This document shows, one piece after another, positions 25,293 to 36,540 of a stretch of DNA of 64,000 nt. Below the pieces are notes generated by a model. The model was not told where the DNA came from, ran no database searches, and saw only the letters and a program-made list of their open reading frames with translations. Made by a program: the position numbers and the translations under genes. The stretch lies in NCBI GenBank assembly GCA_025331565.1, contig JAFREQ010000027.1, forward strand, positions 2,179,501 through 2,243,500. Direction: 5' to 3'. The stretch comes from Holacanthus passer (lineage: Eukaryota > Chordata > Actinopteri > Pomacanthidae). The stretch's first letter is position 1. Every line of letters starts with the position of its first letter.

Positions 25293-28200
25293 AGGGTAGT
25301 GTAGGAACAGGTGTGCAGGTGTTGTCAGTGTCCCACAACGGCATAAAGCTGTTGAAGACCGTAAAAAGCAGCGCTGCAGCTCCAGACTACTTCAGAGTCC
25401 TACGACCCTACACGTATGTGCTGTTTGTTCTGTCTCTGTTTGCAGATTCTTATCACCATTTCTTTTATCTTGTTTTGTGTTCCAGACATGTGTATTTTAC
25501 ATTTTAGAGTCGGTGTCAGGAAAGTTGTAAAGACAAATATGCCAAGACGAGATGTGCATTTCTGTTCTGCAATATCTTGTTACTTGTTGGCCAAGATACA
25601 CACTGATGCCACTTCATCTGCAGGAATCTAACATCAGCCAGTTTATTTGTGGGAGCAGTAAAAAGCATATAAAAGAAGTGCATGCTCACCAGTCAAAAAA
25701 TAAAATCAGCATTCCTACAGGATCACAATATGGACGGAAATGATGCTATTGTGGTAAAACATTAGGCATTTTAACAAACTGATTATTATATAAAAGGAAA
25801 ACAGTAGTTTGTCATTAATGATAGAAAGCACTGACTTTTCATGACAATTTATTATATCAAAATTTTAGTACATTCAACATGTAGGTAGTATTGTTTTTAT
25901 ATATACAAAATATTTATTGTCATTATTGTATTTCATAATTAATTCATGTTTGAATATTACCTGTTGCACTGTATCTTCCAGCTATGCAGACATCCTGTTT
26001 GTAACCATCCCCTCTGAGAACATGCTGGAGTTCAATCTGACCAATGAGAAACTGATCCTGTTCTCAGCCAAGGCACCACAAGTCAAACATCTCATAGACA
26101 CCTTCATCAATGAGATCAAAAAGGTACACACACACACACACACAAACACACACTTTGGAATAAGGACCACTTGGAGTTTAACGGTTGTGCAGAAACAACA
26201 CTGTACAACAAAAATTTTTTACCTTATTTTACCTTGGTGGCTTTTTCTCTTACTACATTCATCTGCACATAATGAATGCATCAAACTTTTCTGTAAGTTT
26301 TAAGAGATGAGGAAAAATCTGCAGTAGTAAATGAGTCAAGTTGAGGGTAAACTTCCATCCAAATACTGTAAATGTGAACAACATTACCAGTAAAATGTAA
26401 CAGTGAAAGTATGCGTGTGTGTTTTGTTTTTCTTCCTTGCAGGACTCAGACTATGTGATTGCAGAGCGAAACTTTGTGACAGACGACCGCTCAATGCTCA
26501 GTTTTCACAAAGGTGACGTCGTCCGGCTGCAGGTTATGGACGGGCTGGAGAAGGGTGAGACTCTGTGGTTCATGTAGTACAAATCCTGTCATCTTATGAG
26601 TGAATCTATGATCCAAGTGTGTGTGTGTGTGTGTGTTTTGCCCTGTGTGTCTGTGTGTGTCCTCCAGGTTACAGCTACGGCTGCGTGGTGAGGAAGAAGG
26701 TGGTGTTTTTGGAGGAGCTGAAAAGAGACACTCCAGACTTTGGTGAGTGTTCATTAAATCCCTTCATTTCAATCTAAGACGAAACCAAATCAAGAAACTC
26801 CTTACCGCCTGAAATTAAGTGCTCAGCAGCTCTCATCAGTGTCAGCTCTTTAATGATATTTAACACAGGGGACAAGAACTTGAAACACAATAGAGAAATG
26901 CAGCTGGGGGCAAGAAATGTAACAGTCACCTCACTAATGATTGAAACTATGACCCAGCACAAAAATGACAATAACACAAACCTCCATGTTCTGAACTGCC
27001 ACATTACAAACACTATAATATATAACAATATAATATAACCATAATGTATGTATGCACTTCTGCAGCTGTTTTGTAAAACAGCAAAAGTGGTGTAATCAGT
27101 AATGCACTAGTTACCTAGACAAGTTACCTTCAAATGAAAGTAATTAGAAATATGTAATCTATGACATTTTGAAAGTAACATGCCCAACACTGATGGCCAA
27201 GGTCTAAATGTAAACAAGGTGACAATGCAAACTGACAGCTTTGAGAGATTTACTGAACCGGACTGTGTCTGTAAACCCCGGAGGCGTGATGGTATCTTAA
27301 GCCAAGGAGAAATAGGTGCAGTGATGATGACAGCGCCCACAGCGTTCTTTAAATACAATATTGTAACCGAAAATTATGTTTCAGATGGAAGATGGCGATG
27401 CAATTTGAGAAATATTGATTCGTGTCATTTCTTGAGGACACACAAGATGAAATGAGAATCACAGATGAGAAGTCTCGTCATTCCATCACTCAGCAGATAC
27501 TGGATAGGACAAATTCAATATGTGCCTCCACACACATTTTTGTAATTTACTGAGACGTATTTATTTTTTCTTTTAACTCAAACATCCAGACCTCAAAACC
27601 TTTCATAAATGAACCTCATTGAGCACAAACACTGTGATCAGGTTTTCTAAATTGGAATCAATCCTCCACCATACAATCCAGTGAGATCTGTTATCTTTTC
27701 TGTTATTTGGTAAAAAGGCTACATCTCAGGGGTTGAAGTCAGACATGTTGTGGTTATGGCTGAGGTGAGGGCAACCGTGCAGGGATTTAATGTAAGTCAA
27801 TACAACATCCTCACAAGAGACAGAATTGCCCGTGTGCATTGTATCTATAATTAGACCAAAGGCTGTATTAAGTGGCAGGTTATCAGCGTAGCCGCCGGGG
27901 AGAGTTAAGTCTTGTAAATGAGAGAGAAAAGCAAGCCGATAAGGATCTGACTTGTTTAAATGAAAAGCTGACCTGCTGTGAGAGGAAAGACAGATAGTGA
28001 TCAGGACTTACAGCAGAGGTGAGGGTTGTTTAAGGGCACAAAAGGGCCCAGGTGTGTGTGCTTTTGTATGATTGGGTCTTGTAATCCCCCTGCTCCCTGT
28101 GTGTGTGTGTGTCAGGTTGGAAGTTTGGTGCCGTGTTCAGCCGCTCCGGTGCCTTCCCGGTTGAGTGCGTCCATCCGATTGCTGCACCTGACTTCCTGTC

Positions 28201-29722
28201 GCTGCCACTGGACCGCAAGGCCGAACCGCGAGGAGGGGCGGGACAGTTCGCCGTGTCATCGGCCGTCGCTGTCGCTGTGGCGTCCACCATGGCTGCACAT
28301 GAGATAGATCAAACGATTGAGGTACACGTTCACATAGAGTGTTTTTTTTTTTTCTGTCTGTCAAAGTGTCACATTGTTTTCACTGTCAATCAATTTTCAG
28401 AGGGTTTCTCTTGATGGCTTTGCTGATGGAGATCTGGATGAGAGGGCCCTGCAGGACAGTAAATATGACATGCTGGAGTTTGCCAGGAAGTACTTCAGAC
28501 AGGGAAGCAAAGGGAAAGGGTGAGACAAAGAAAGGAAATGTGCACACACAGTGGAAAATCCTCACAAAGCTGCGAAACAAAAAACAAGCAGAGACCATCT
28601 CAATTCCAGTTGTGAAAAGTTACTCAGTACGTTTACTCAAGTACTGTACTTAAGTACAATTAAAAGATACTTGCACTATACTTAAGTACTGCCATTTTAT
28701 TATACTTAATGCTTCTGCTCCTCTACATTTTTAAGTGACATGTTTTACTACATTCATTTAACAGCTACAGCTATGAGTTACCCATTGAATTTTATATACA
28801 AAACATATCATCAGGTTGTAAAATTTGTGTTGTGTGTTGTGCAGTGTTTTAAATTAAACTGCCAACAGCATATAAAGTAATTCAAATCAGCTCCACCTTA
28901 ACTAATAGCATACAACATAATACAACACAAGTATTGTTTACATGGCAATGCATTTATGATAATAGATGAATAAATACAAAAACATCAAACTGCAAACTGA
29001 GTATATTTATATACATTTTGTTGCTAATACGTCTGTGTTTGATCAGTAAATGATCTGAATACTTGTGTGCATTTTGTGATTTTCTTCTCAGAGATTCCCT
29101 GAAGAGCAAAGGCAAGAACAGAGACTCCAGAGAGCCCACTGACATGATCAAGTTCTCCAAGGTGCATTTCAAGCATCTCCGCAGTTTGTCTTCTCATAAC
29201 TCTGTGTGGTTTTTGTATGTATTGAATTGATTATATTACATTTTTCTTGTATGCTTGTTGCCTTTGCAGACTCCTCTGACCGAGTCTCTGATAGAGTTTA
29301 CGGATCCAGCCATGAACAGAGTGGCAGCCGATCTCTTCCTGTGTAAGTTCTCGCCTTCTCTCATCTCTCCTCTAATTACATCATCTTATTACATTACTCT
29401 CATTACGCCTGGGCTCAGATTCATCCTCTGTTAAAATGACACCTTCTCGTATCAAACTTTAAGTACTCAAGGGCTGGATTTCTCTACAAAATCTGATATT
29501 CAAGATTTAAATATTGTTGACCTGTGTGTGTGTGTGTGTGTGTGTAAATGTGTGTATCCTGGTTGTATAATTTGTGTAGCTGTGATGCGTTTCATGGGTG
29601 ACTCTCCATCGAGGGGATTGACAGAACAGGAAGTCGTCAGCACTTTCCTTAAGGTAAATACTCGCACTTTTTTCTTAGGCCACCATTTTGTCTTTGACAG
29701 TTTGCGAATCAGTGTATGTTTG

Positions 29723-29772
<50 letters not shown>

Positions 29773-32700
29773 TCCCCTCAGCTCATAGGAGAGTTCACCT
29801 TGATGAGGGATGAGGCTTACTGCCAACTCCTCAAACAGCTTACCTCTAACACCAGCTCCAAACCGTAAGTCTACTTTAACACATTAACGACATACACACC
29901 ACAAGCCGACACACACCCTACGCTCCTCTTTCTTCCCTGAGCCTGTAATCCCGAGTGTGTCTGTGAACTCTTGTGTGGTACAGTGATAGTTGCCAGCGAG
30001 GCTGGAGGCTGCTGTACATCCTGACTGCTTTCCATCGCTCCTCCGAAGTCCTCAAGCCCTTCCTGCTGAAGCACCTGCAGCAGGCCTCTCGCAGCGCCGG
30101 GGCACAGTATCAGGGTAAAAGCACACACACAAACACACACTATCACCAAGTTTAAATCTGCAGTACATATTACCAAAGCCACCAGCATGTAATGTTTTCT
30201 TTAAACAGGCATCGCTAAAGCGTGTGAGCAGAACCTGAAGAAGACCTTTCAGTATGGTGGCCGCATTATTCCACCTAATAGCATGGAGCTGAAGGCTATG
30301 ATGGTCAGTGTCACTTTGTTCATCTACATTTATGTAAGAAGTAATCACATCCTTTGCTAATCTCCATTTACATACTCCATTACACATAAAAGACCAGCTT
30401 TGATTTAAGTAAAAAAAAAGCAAAATGGGCTTCAAAGTAAAGGTAACTATTATAGGGAATAGATCCATTCAGATCTATATTGTTGTATGTGTTGTGTTAT
30501 AGTTTTACGATTATTGACATAAGCCACAAAATCAGTTGGTTCAATTGGAGCAAATTTTGAAGGATAAGGCTGATGATATTCAGTTTTTTTCTTACCAACA
30601 AATCCCATGAAAAGACCAAAACCGACAAGTACTGTCTGTGTACCCAAATCTGATCTGAACTCCTGCCTCTGTGCCTCAGAGCTCCATTGTTGTCCAAAAA
30701 CTATTAAAAACACATAAAGGAATCACACTGTTACACTGGGTTATTTCATTACAATGAATATGGGCACTGTAGCCTGAAAATAGCCCCTGACAAATACACT
30801 GTTTACTCCTGTTTGAGTTACATTTGTCAAAAATTACAGTGCACAGCCGTTTTGGCATCAATGGGCCTTGAGGCTGAAACAAACTGGGAATGGTAATGAG
30901 AGAAGAAAACATTATTGGCTTTGTTCTTTTCATAGCATTTGTTAACAATAAGAAAATGATAGAATATCGGCATCCTTATCCTTTAACTACTTTATTTATT
31001 TTAGTATATCAAAGTTGCACAGGAAAAAAGAGCTGTAGTTAAATATTTTTACTTAGTTACTTTTCACCACTATACTGTATGTAGGTTTCTGACATGTTCA
31101 GTGTATGTGCAGTATATCCTATAAGAGCGTGTGTTTGTGCTTCCTCAGGCGGGACGTAGTTCAAAACGCCAGCTGTTTCTCTTTCCTGGAGGCATTGAAC
31201 GTCACGTGAAAATCAAAACATGCTCTGTAAGTGTTCAGCCACTGTTGGCAGTTCACAACCACTGGTGTCTGTGGGGAGATGGATGTAATATGCCTGTGTG
31301 TGTGTGTGTGTGTGTGTGTTTCAGGTTGCCCTGGAGGTGATTGAGGAGCTGTGCTATGAGATGGGTTTACACAGGCTGGAGGCCATGGAAGAATATGCCA
31401 TATTTTTAGTCACCAACAGAGGTGTGTCTATTTCTTTATCTCTCACACTCAAACACAAATTAAATGATGTATTAGAGCACGAAGTCAATCTTCCTGTCAT
31501 TGTCAGTGAAGCCGATCCACTCACAGATCACATGTCAGACTGTTCTCTGGTTTCTAGCTGTGGGAGAAAGTCACTCATGTTCATGAGTCAGATAGGGCTG
31601 TCACGGCAAAAGAGATGGCTCGATATCGTGTTTTCATTTCCGATACTGATATCACAACACTGAGTCTCTGCCAACAACAATCCAGTACACATTTTCCCTC
31701 TTTATTATCTGCTAAGATATTAATGTGCCATTCATTTGCATGCTATGTATCTATATAGATATATTTAAAAACATGATGCACAAATTGTTAAACACAAAAA
31801 AATTATTATTAATAACATGACATAATATCACTTTTTCTTTTTCTAATTTCAAATGGTCCTTGTTGCTTATACAGCTTTGTCATATTCCTTTGCACAATAA
31901 CGCTCCTGCTCTTTTGGTCTTCTCTAGTTTTCATTCCTGAAAACGCCAATGCTTTTTTTGTCCCTTGAAGCACTCACACAGGACTCTTGTTTGTTTCCTC
32001 CTTTAGCATTAAACATCTCCACATGATAACAGCTGTCAGCTGCTCTTGCTTGTATGCTATTCAAAAGCACAGCAGGTCACACAACATGTGGCTGTAATAA
32101 CATGATGTTTCAGGGTGTGTGTGCATTGGATTTTTTTGGCTACGAAGGGGCTGATACTGATACTGAGTATTAGACCAACAATCCCTCAAAATAGAAACAT
32201 TTTAAGTATTCAAGTGAGTGTTTTGCAGTATTGCATTGTCCTGCGTAGCGAATAAAAACTGGCATTACATTTGTATGTGGGTGTATCCAGGTCAGAACGT
32301 GCGTCCTCTGAACAAGCACGAGTACATCCTGGATGTTGCAACAGAGGCCGAGTTAGTCGACAGCAACTACAGCTTCTGGTTCAGACGAGTCATCTGGACT
32401 CAGCCGCTCAAGTTTGAGAATGAGCTCTGTGTCGCCATGCAGTATAACCAGGTACGACAGGTGATGTTTCACATGCGTTCAGTACATGTGACCCACATGT
32501 GCACATGTATATGTAACTGTGTTTCTATGTGTATTTAGATCCTGCCAGACTACCGGAAAGGCCTGCTGAATGTTCTCCCACATGGAAAAGTGAGCGATCA
32601 GCAGTTCCACCAAATCTCCAAACTGGCAGCTTTGCAGCACAGAGCGAAAGACATCATCTTCATCCCCAGCATGTGAGAAAACAATAAGTCATAAAGGTTG

Positions 32701-35083
32701 AGGTGTTCTTACTTATTAACCATATGGCAGAATGTTTGACATTACAGCCTCTGGACTCAGTGATCAAATAATAACATAGCCTTACAGATAAACACTTTTA
32801 CTTACTTCGACTTTATCAGTCAAATCATTGCTGTCCATGACCCCCAATTCATCATATATTTACAGTTGAGGGTGTAGCAGAGCCGGCTCTAATCATAATA
32901 AGAGAAGCGTAACTTAAAAAAAACTAGACTAGTGGATAAACAGAGAAAGAAAAATTGTGTGTTCTTAATACAGAGAGGAAAAGAAAAAAAATGAAAAACA
33001 AGAAAAATAAACTGTTTCATACATGCTGCACAGTGCAGTGTATGAAACAGGCATACCTGTAAATGTACATACATATTTTACATTTACACCACACAACCAT
33101 TTATCCCATCTTGTTTTAATACAGTCAACACTTTCTCAGATTTTATCCATGCTTTTAATTTGCTGCTCTTTCCATTTATCTTCATTTGGCTTCTTGTAAT
33201 TACATTTAAAGCAATTCTTCTCTGTTTTATAAGTAAACAGTCATACTGTTTATCCATTATTTCCAGATGCATTTGGCGTTTCCTATTTCCCTATTAACAC
33301 CAATCCCATTTGATGTTAACATTCGTTAATAACATGCCCAAACCTTAAGGGTGTAATTAGTATAAATGTATATGGGTTGTAAAATAAAACCCATTTTACT
33401 AGCAGGTTAATTATTTTAGGAAATCCCCTTTGAACATTGCCTCTGTTTTAGCACATTTACTAGAGATGCACATTAAATTTATGGGCCTTTGTTGTTTTTA
33501 AATGTTGTATATTTTATTGTTTATGTGCTTATTTTCCCTGCACATAGATAGTTAAAGCAGAACTGAAGCTTCAATGATTTTTTTTTTGTAGATTTTCTGA
33601 TGTTCAACAACTGTACAGGAAGAAACTCAATGTTGAAGAGACCAGTCAATAGTTTTTGTGTTTTAAGTGACACTTTTTTTTCTCAACTATAAATAAAACT
33701 CATGTCCTTTCAGGCTCTTACTGTTATCGCTGTCTCTTTCCACCCACACACAGGGCCGACAGCAGAACAGAACAGCTCACTGAGTAAAATGATTCTGAGA
33801 AATGATGAGAAATCGCTGGGTGAAGTAGACGTCTGTTTATCTTAGATTCTGTTTCTGCCCTTCTCTCTTCCAGACATGAATTATCGGAGTACGTTGCCAC
33901 ACCTCTGTTCAAGAAGCAGCCCCCTCAGCAGTGGGTTAACATGGTGACGCAGCACATGCAGCAAGTGCAGACCCTCAACCCGCATCAGGCCAGAGCACAG
34001 TTTCTGGGTAAGATCCCTGTTCACATTAAGAGGAGCCACTAAAGCTAAAAACTGTGATTTTGGCTGAACTGGTCAGATTTTACATATATTTTACAAATCT
34101 TTTTCTGGATCCTATATTGTCTTTGGGTTTTTTTAGACTCTCCCTGCAAGTAAAGCTCCAGGTTTTTAATGTTTATGTTTAAAAATTTGTAGTCTCTATA
34201 ACCCTGATGGCATCACCAGGGTCATATTGATGAGCCTCGACACAGCTCCTCCAGAGCCACAGAAGACATTATACAACTTTTTTCACAGGCTGAGTAGGAC
34301 TGCTCTGGATGAATAAGCTGAACGTGAAAATCTGTGAGGTGGCCCTTTGGAAAAGTCCATTTTTTGTCCAGTTCATGTGGTGCCTCCTTAAAGAATAAAA
34401 ACGTGGCGGTCTGTGCCCACTCTTGTTAAATTCTGTGTCTTTGTGCGTGCAGGCCTGATCAGTGCATTCCCCATGTTCGGCTCCTCGTTCTTCTACATCC
34501 ACAGCAGCAGCTCCACCACCTTCTACGCCCCCTGTATTGTTGCTGTTAATCAACATGGTCTCCACTTTCTGCACAAAAATACACACGTAAGGAACCACAC
34601 ACCCGCACATTCACAATCGGCAAACACTGACGTGATTCATCCCATCGTGACTGAAGCATGAGCCCAGAAGCAGAGTCACATAGTTTCAGTAAGACAGTGT
34701 GTGTTGTAATGTTTGATCTCGGTGGTGCAGGAGCTGATGGCAGTGGTCCCCCTGGTGGAGGTGCAGTCCAGCCGCACCCAGAGGCCCTCGGCTGGAACGA
34801 GTTACCCATATGTAGACCTCACCCTGGGGGACATGAACACACAGCGGGTCATTCAGCTGCAGCTCGAGCAGGTATTACGCAAACACAGACAAGGACACTC
34901 TTCACAGGTCACACGTGGTCATTTTCAGTCATGTTTCTATGCCGCAGTCTCTGTGCTCATGTGGGCGGTGTTTGTCTGCAGGGCCTGGAGTTGTGTCGAG
35001 TCATTGCCATGCAGGTGGAAAACATGATGTCTGTGCGGGATAAAAGACTCACCCTGCCACCCAGCGAAATCACCATGTTATAA
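1..35083 (+). CDS. myo15aa: Unconventional myosin XVa, 5'-truncated by the window edge, 71 coding exons
   Basis: This is a barbed-end-directed actin motor that, in hair cells, carries whirlin and EPS8 to stereocilia tips. About 2,716 codons can be followed to the TAA at 35081. Domain order is N-terminal repeats (codons 1-194), linker, motor (about 326-1030), IQ lever, MyTH4 (about 1132-1346), partial FERM, proline-rich linker, FERM-like segment, SH3 (about 2044-2120), MyTH4, FERM. The motor has P-loop GESGSGKT, switch I NDNSSRFG and switch II DIYGFE. The C-terminus ends EITML, close to the mammalian EITLL PDZ ligand that binds whirlin. SH3 between two MyTH4-FERM units plus alkbh5 downstream identify MYO15A rather than myosin VII, X or XVB. 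Exon phases agree throughout except for one missing base in the exon at 21664-22025. The aa/ab paralogue suffix is a guess. The first exon(s) and start codon lie left of the window. Confidence 0.95.
1428..1482 (-). repeat. Retroposon 3'-tail fragment with (TAAGA)n
   Basis: TAAGATAAGATAAGATAAAA is followed by CTTTATTCGTCCCACAGTGG. Reverse-complemented, this gives a unique tail ending in an ATCTT repeat, the layout of a LINE/SINE 3' end inserted on the minus strand. Family uncertain. Confidence 0.5.
4934..4939 (+). other. myo15aa: 6-nt microexon of myo15aa (codons Ile-Glu)
   Basis: The six bases ATAGAG sit between a strong polypyrimidine tract ending CCCCCATCAG and the donor GTAAAG. They are phase 0 on both sides. 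Inserting them yields QQ-IE-ILEATPLL between exons 4738-4828 and 5037-5140. As I recall it, mammalian MYO15A reads QQIKILEATPLL here and has a 6-bp exon at this point. The call rests on splice signals, phase and that match. Confidence 0.8.
5706..5769. repeat. (CA)n microsatellite, 64 bp
   Basis: Perfect AC dinucleotide run just downstream of the myo15aa donor at 5673; the same intron ends in a GT run. Confidence 0.95.
7435..7489. repeat. (GT)n microsatellite, 55 bp
   Basis: Perfect GT run ending 8 bp before the myo15aa exon at 7498. Confidence 0.95.
8831..9236. mobile_element. Non-autonomous DNA transposon (MITE), about 406 bp
   Basis: The left end ACAACCCTGAT...GTTGGGACG is mirrored by the right end CGTCCCAACG...ATCAGGGTTGT, giving terminal inverted repeats of roughly 30 bp. 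The flanks GTCAAAGT and GTGAAAGA agree at 6 of 8 bases, hinting at an 8-bp hAT-type target duplication. It sits in the myo15aa intron 8724-9419 and has no transposase ORF. I recall the end sequence as widespread in fish genomes. Confidence 0.75.
10369..10473. repeat. (CTGT)n tetranucleotide repeat
   Basis: CTGT units with ACTG/CTAT interruptions, starting at the donor of exon 10242-10367. A T-rich pyrimidine block continues to about 10566. Confidence 0.9.
13785..15285 (+). other. myo15aa: myo15aa exons 26-29: lever arm (IQ motifs) and neck linker
   Basis: Exons: 13785-13960, 14821-14905, 15037-15069, 15204-15285. Exon 26 finishes the converter (FLKEELYQLLE) and holds two IQ-like helices, around AAMTLQRYTRMCFVRK and VLFEARCKGYLARKKF. 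A third basic helix around FRSAVLLIINRQRYMR follows. These are predicted light-chain or calmodulin sites. Exon 28 is only 33 nt (11 codons). Exon 29 encodes the conserved PAELAALLQAASG that leads into MyTH4. The 860-nt intron 13961-14820 contains an in-frame 99-nt exon-like segment, reported as a finding. Confidence 0.88.
15293..15327. repeat. (CA)n microsatellite, 35 bp
   Basis: CA run 8 bp after the myo15aa donor at 15286; pairs potentially with the GT run 15465-15506 of the same intron. Confidence 0.95.
15465..15506. repeat. (GT)n microsatellite, 42 bp
   Basis: GT run that runs directly into the acceptor TACAG before exon 15511. Confidence 0.95.
15511..16907 (+). other. myo15aa: myo15aa exons 30-34: first MyTH4 domain
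   Basis: Exons: 15511-15641, 15869-15964, 16238-16366, 16454-16560, 16729-16907. The segment contains LTLPLDINNYLMTHYIRAIF, EPLFGMLTAPLESSLIR, ILRFMGDPNLNGAQENLFGN, LRDEILAQVANQVWRNPN and GWLLLSSCLSAFLPS. This is the usual helical MyTH4 pattern, including the FGN-Y-I-Q and DEI-AQ blocks. It is followed by the CxxRLLQAL region. MyTH4 domains bind microtubules or cargo in tandem with FERM. Confidence 0.9.
15807..15858. repeat. (TG)n microsatellite, 52 bp
   Basis: TG run ending 10 bp before exon 15869; the same intron begins with an interrupted CA run at 15646-15664. Confidence 0.95.
17874..17900. repeat. (CA)n microsatellite
   Basis: CA run 10 bp after the donor of exon 17672-17863. Confidence 0.9.
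17909..18516 (+). mobile_element. hAT-like MITE copy (AAGTACTTAAGTAC-type family)
   Basis: Starts GTGGTGGATAGTAACTAAGT, continues with TACTTTTTACTCCACTACAT, and ends near GACTTCAACCACTGC, the approximate inverted repeat of its start. Diverged copy in the myo15aa intron 17864-18577. Confidence 0.55.
18815..20880 (+). other. 2.07-kb myo15aa intron without a recognisable gene
   Basis: The intron is AT-rich, with A/T runs near 19080-19140. I see no coding exon in either strand. A more GC-rich patch at about 19,760-20,110 differs from its surroundings in composition, but nothing in it could be identified. Confidence 0.6.
22352..22407 (+). repeat. Dispersed repeat fragment (CTTTATTTAWYCAGR family)
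   Basis: CCTTTATTTAATCAGATGTC, then ATCAAAATCTCC and GCAAGAGAGAAG. Same family and orientation as 52867-52927; lies in the myo15aa intron 22026-22731. Confidence 0.45.
23703..23729. repeat. (AC)n microsatellite
   Basis: AC run beginning at the donor of exon 23607-23700. Confidence 0.9.
24364..26123 (+). other. myo15aa: myo15aa exons 48-53: FERM-like segment before SH3
   Basis: Exons: 24364-24479, 24580-24639, 24894-24969, 25079-25194, 25295-25413, 25982-26123. The segment contains WRLYLRKEVFYPKDSF, LVLDLIFKQIVNDTLSEACV and DERQKMKALF (an F2-like helical block). GSVGTGVQVLSVSHNGIKLL and YADILFVTIPSENMLEFNLT follow (an F3/PH-like block). This matches the part of MYO15A between the proline-rich insertion and SH3. 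All phases close. Confidence 0.88.
25254..25288. repeat. (TG)n microsatellite
   Basis: TG run abutting the acceptor TTTGCAG of exon 25295-25413. Confidence 0.9.
26443..28321 (+). other. myo15aa: myo15aa exons 54-56: SH3 domain and linker
   Basis: Exons: 26443-26554, 26668-26742, 28116-28321. SH3 landmarks are YVIAERNFVTDDRSMLSFHK (ALYDY/RT-loop position), GDVVRLQVMDG, then GWKFGAVFSRSGAFPVECV with the conserved GW and FP-x-x-V pattern. A linker with an alanine/valine-rich stretch follows. The intron 26743-28115 (1.37 kb) splits the SH3 and holds no gene that I can see. Confidence 0.9.
28611..29067 (+). mobile_element. hAT-like MITE copy, same family
   Basis: GTACTGTACTTAAGTACAAT near the start, CAGCTCCACCTTAACTA in the interior, GATCTGAATACTTG at the end. 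In the myo15aa intron 28520-29091, just upstream of exon 58. Confidence 0.55.
29727..29770. repeat. (GT)n microsatellite, 44 bp
   Basis: GT run followed by CCTCCCCTCAG, the acceptor of exon 29782. Confidence 0.9.
31149..35083 (+). other. myo15aa: myo15aa exons 64-71: C-terminal FERM domain and PDZ ligand
   Basis: Exons: 31149-31226, 31325-31421, 32291-32451, 32539-32672, 33874-34007, 34453-34586, 34731-34871, 34982-35083. Landmarks: KRQLFLFPGGIERHVKIKTC (F1 start), YSFWFRRVIWTQPLKFENEL, ILPDYRKGLLNVLP, ALQHRAKDIIFIPS (F2), MFGSSFFYIHSSSSTTFY (F3 start), RTQRPSAGTSYPYVDL and LQLEQGLELCRVIAMQVENM. The protein ends EITML then TAA at 35081, a C-terminal PDZ-binding tail as used for whirlin. Introns 31422-32290 and 32673-33873 contain no exon that I can see. 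Confidence 0.93.
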
Positions 35084-35575
35084 CTGTACGCACACGCTCG
35101 TATGACCACGCACACACATACATGACATGAAGCCCTTAGAAATAGCCTACCTCTTTTTGCCTTCAGGTGTGAGTTGTGTGTTGTACACACACACAAATAT
35201 ATGATATGTAAATGTGTACGCGTACTCTGAAGTCAGTCTCACTTTTACTTGATTATGTCACTGCATTAACTGAACAAAGAGCATCCTGAAGAATGAGTTC
35301 ATTATTAGTTCATGTTCTTTCAGGCTGACACCTTGATAATTGCACTTACCACTGTAGTTTTAATTGATTTAACATTAAAGACGTGTTATCTGTACAGAAG
35401 CTGTTGATGAACTGTGAGGAAGGCCTGTGCCTTGTCATAACGTTTTATAACTGATATGTCACATTTTTTATTTTTTTTATTGGTACTGTAAAACTTGATG
35501 TTTCTGTAAACAATTGTTGTATTCAATCAATATTAGTGCATCAATTTTCTTGTTTTGTAAAGAATATTTTATCAA

Positions 35576-35581
35576 AATAAA
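35576..35581 (+). terminator. myo15aa: Poly(A) signal AATAAA of myo15aa
   Basis: A canonical AATAAA lies about 490 nt after the TAA, inside an AT-rich 3'UTR that begins at 35084. It is the first good hexamer after the stop codon. Confidence 0.7.
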
Positions 35582-35599
35582 ACAAGCAAATTTAAAGAG

Positions 35600-36540
35600 A
35601 GATATGACCACTTCTGCATTGAGTGATTAAAATGATTAAACAATGATAAAACCAAGCATTTTGTATGACGACATATCAGTATGAATAGCACAATTAATGC
35701 TAGATATCAACACTATAATAAGAATTAACAAAGCCACTAAAATATGTATTTTCATAAACAGGCAGGACTACAAGTGACAATCTTTTCATTATTGTTTAAA
35801 CAGTTGATTGATTGATTAAAAGGAAATAATTAATCTTCATATTTTTTCCAAATCAAGTAATTGTTAAAAATTTACTCATTCCAGCTTGTTAGACCTGAAT
35901 AATAGCTGGTTATCTTTGTCTTTAATGATATTAACCTCAACATATTTCAGTTTTGGACTATTGATGTGAGCGATTTGAAAATGTTTTTGGGTTTGGGTAC
36001 ATTCTGATGGGCAGTGTTTTTATTTTTGATTAATTAGTTTATTTTTCAATTAATTGATTAATTGTTTGGCACATAACACGTCACAAAATAGTAAAAAGGC
36101 CTAAAGCATAATAAGTCTGTCTTCAAATTGCTCGTCCATCTGTCAGATTCGGTTTTGGTCAATCGACTAATCAATTAACTGACCAATGTTTTACAAGATT
36201 TACAAATTCTGTTTTATAATTAAGATACCCAGCAGTGAATTTGTGCACAGAAATGTATTTTTTGTGCACAAATTTTTTTCACGGCAGAAAAACTTATTTA
36301 CATTACAAATCTTATAAAGTGTTTACTTGGACAATTTTCTCTCAGAAGCTAAATATGAATTAAGGATATAAATAAAATTTCTTATAAATACTTATTTATT
36401 GTAAAACTATAATAAAGAACAGCACAGCTCCTTAAACAGTGTGAACTTTATGAAGGTAAATAAAGGGTCAGTGGGACAAAATTAGCAGTCGTGTCCCCTC
36501 AAAGCTCCCAACATGGATTTATATGTGTGTTCCGTTCAGG
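35600..36540. other. Intergenic spacer between myo15aa and alkbh5
   Basis: AT-rich sequence with many TTAAT/ATTGATT stretches. No coding exon, RNA gene or clear repeat could be recognised on either strand. Confidence 0.6.

Larger units (their letters stand above)
28401..30303 (+). other. myo15aa: myo15aa exons 57-63: second MyTH4 domain
   Basis: Exons: 28401-28519, 29092-29161, 29270-29342, 29580-29653, 29782-29864, 29984-30114, 30209-30303. Landmarks: YDMLEFARKYFRQGSKGKG, KTPLTESLIEFTDPAMNR, VMRFMGDSPSRGLTEQE, MRDEAYCQLLKQLTSN, QRGWRLLYILTAFH, GIAKACEQNLKKTFQYGGR. These are canonical MyTH4 blocks and match MYO15A closely. All phases close. Confidence 0.92.

Noticed and set aside
30330..31075. 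Possible fifth copy of the hAT-like MITE in minus orientation
   Set aside because: Only TTTTTACTTAGTTACTTTTC at its right end resembles the family; too little to call.
31587..32180. Possible dispersed repeat with GATACTGATATCACAAC and GGCTGATACTGATACTGAG
   Set aside because: Resembles a fish repeat bounded by GATACTGAT, but similarity is short and borders are unclear.
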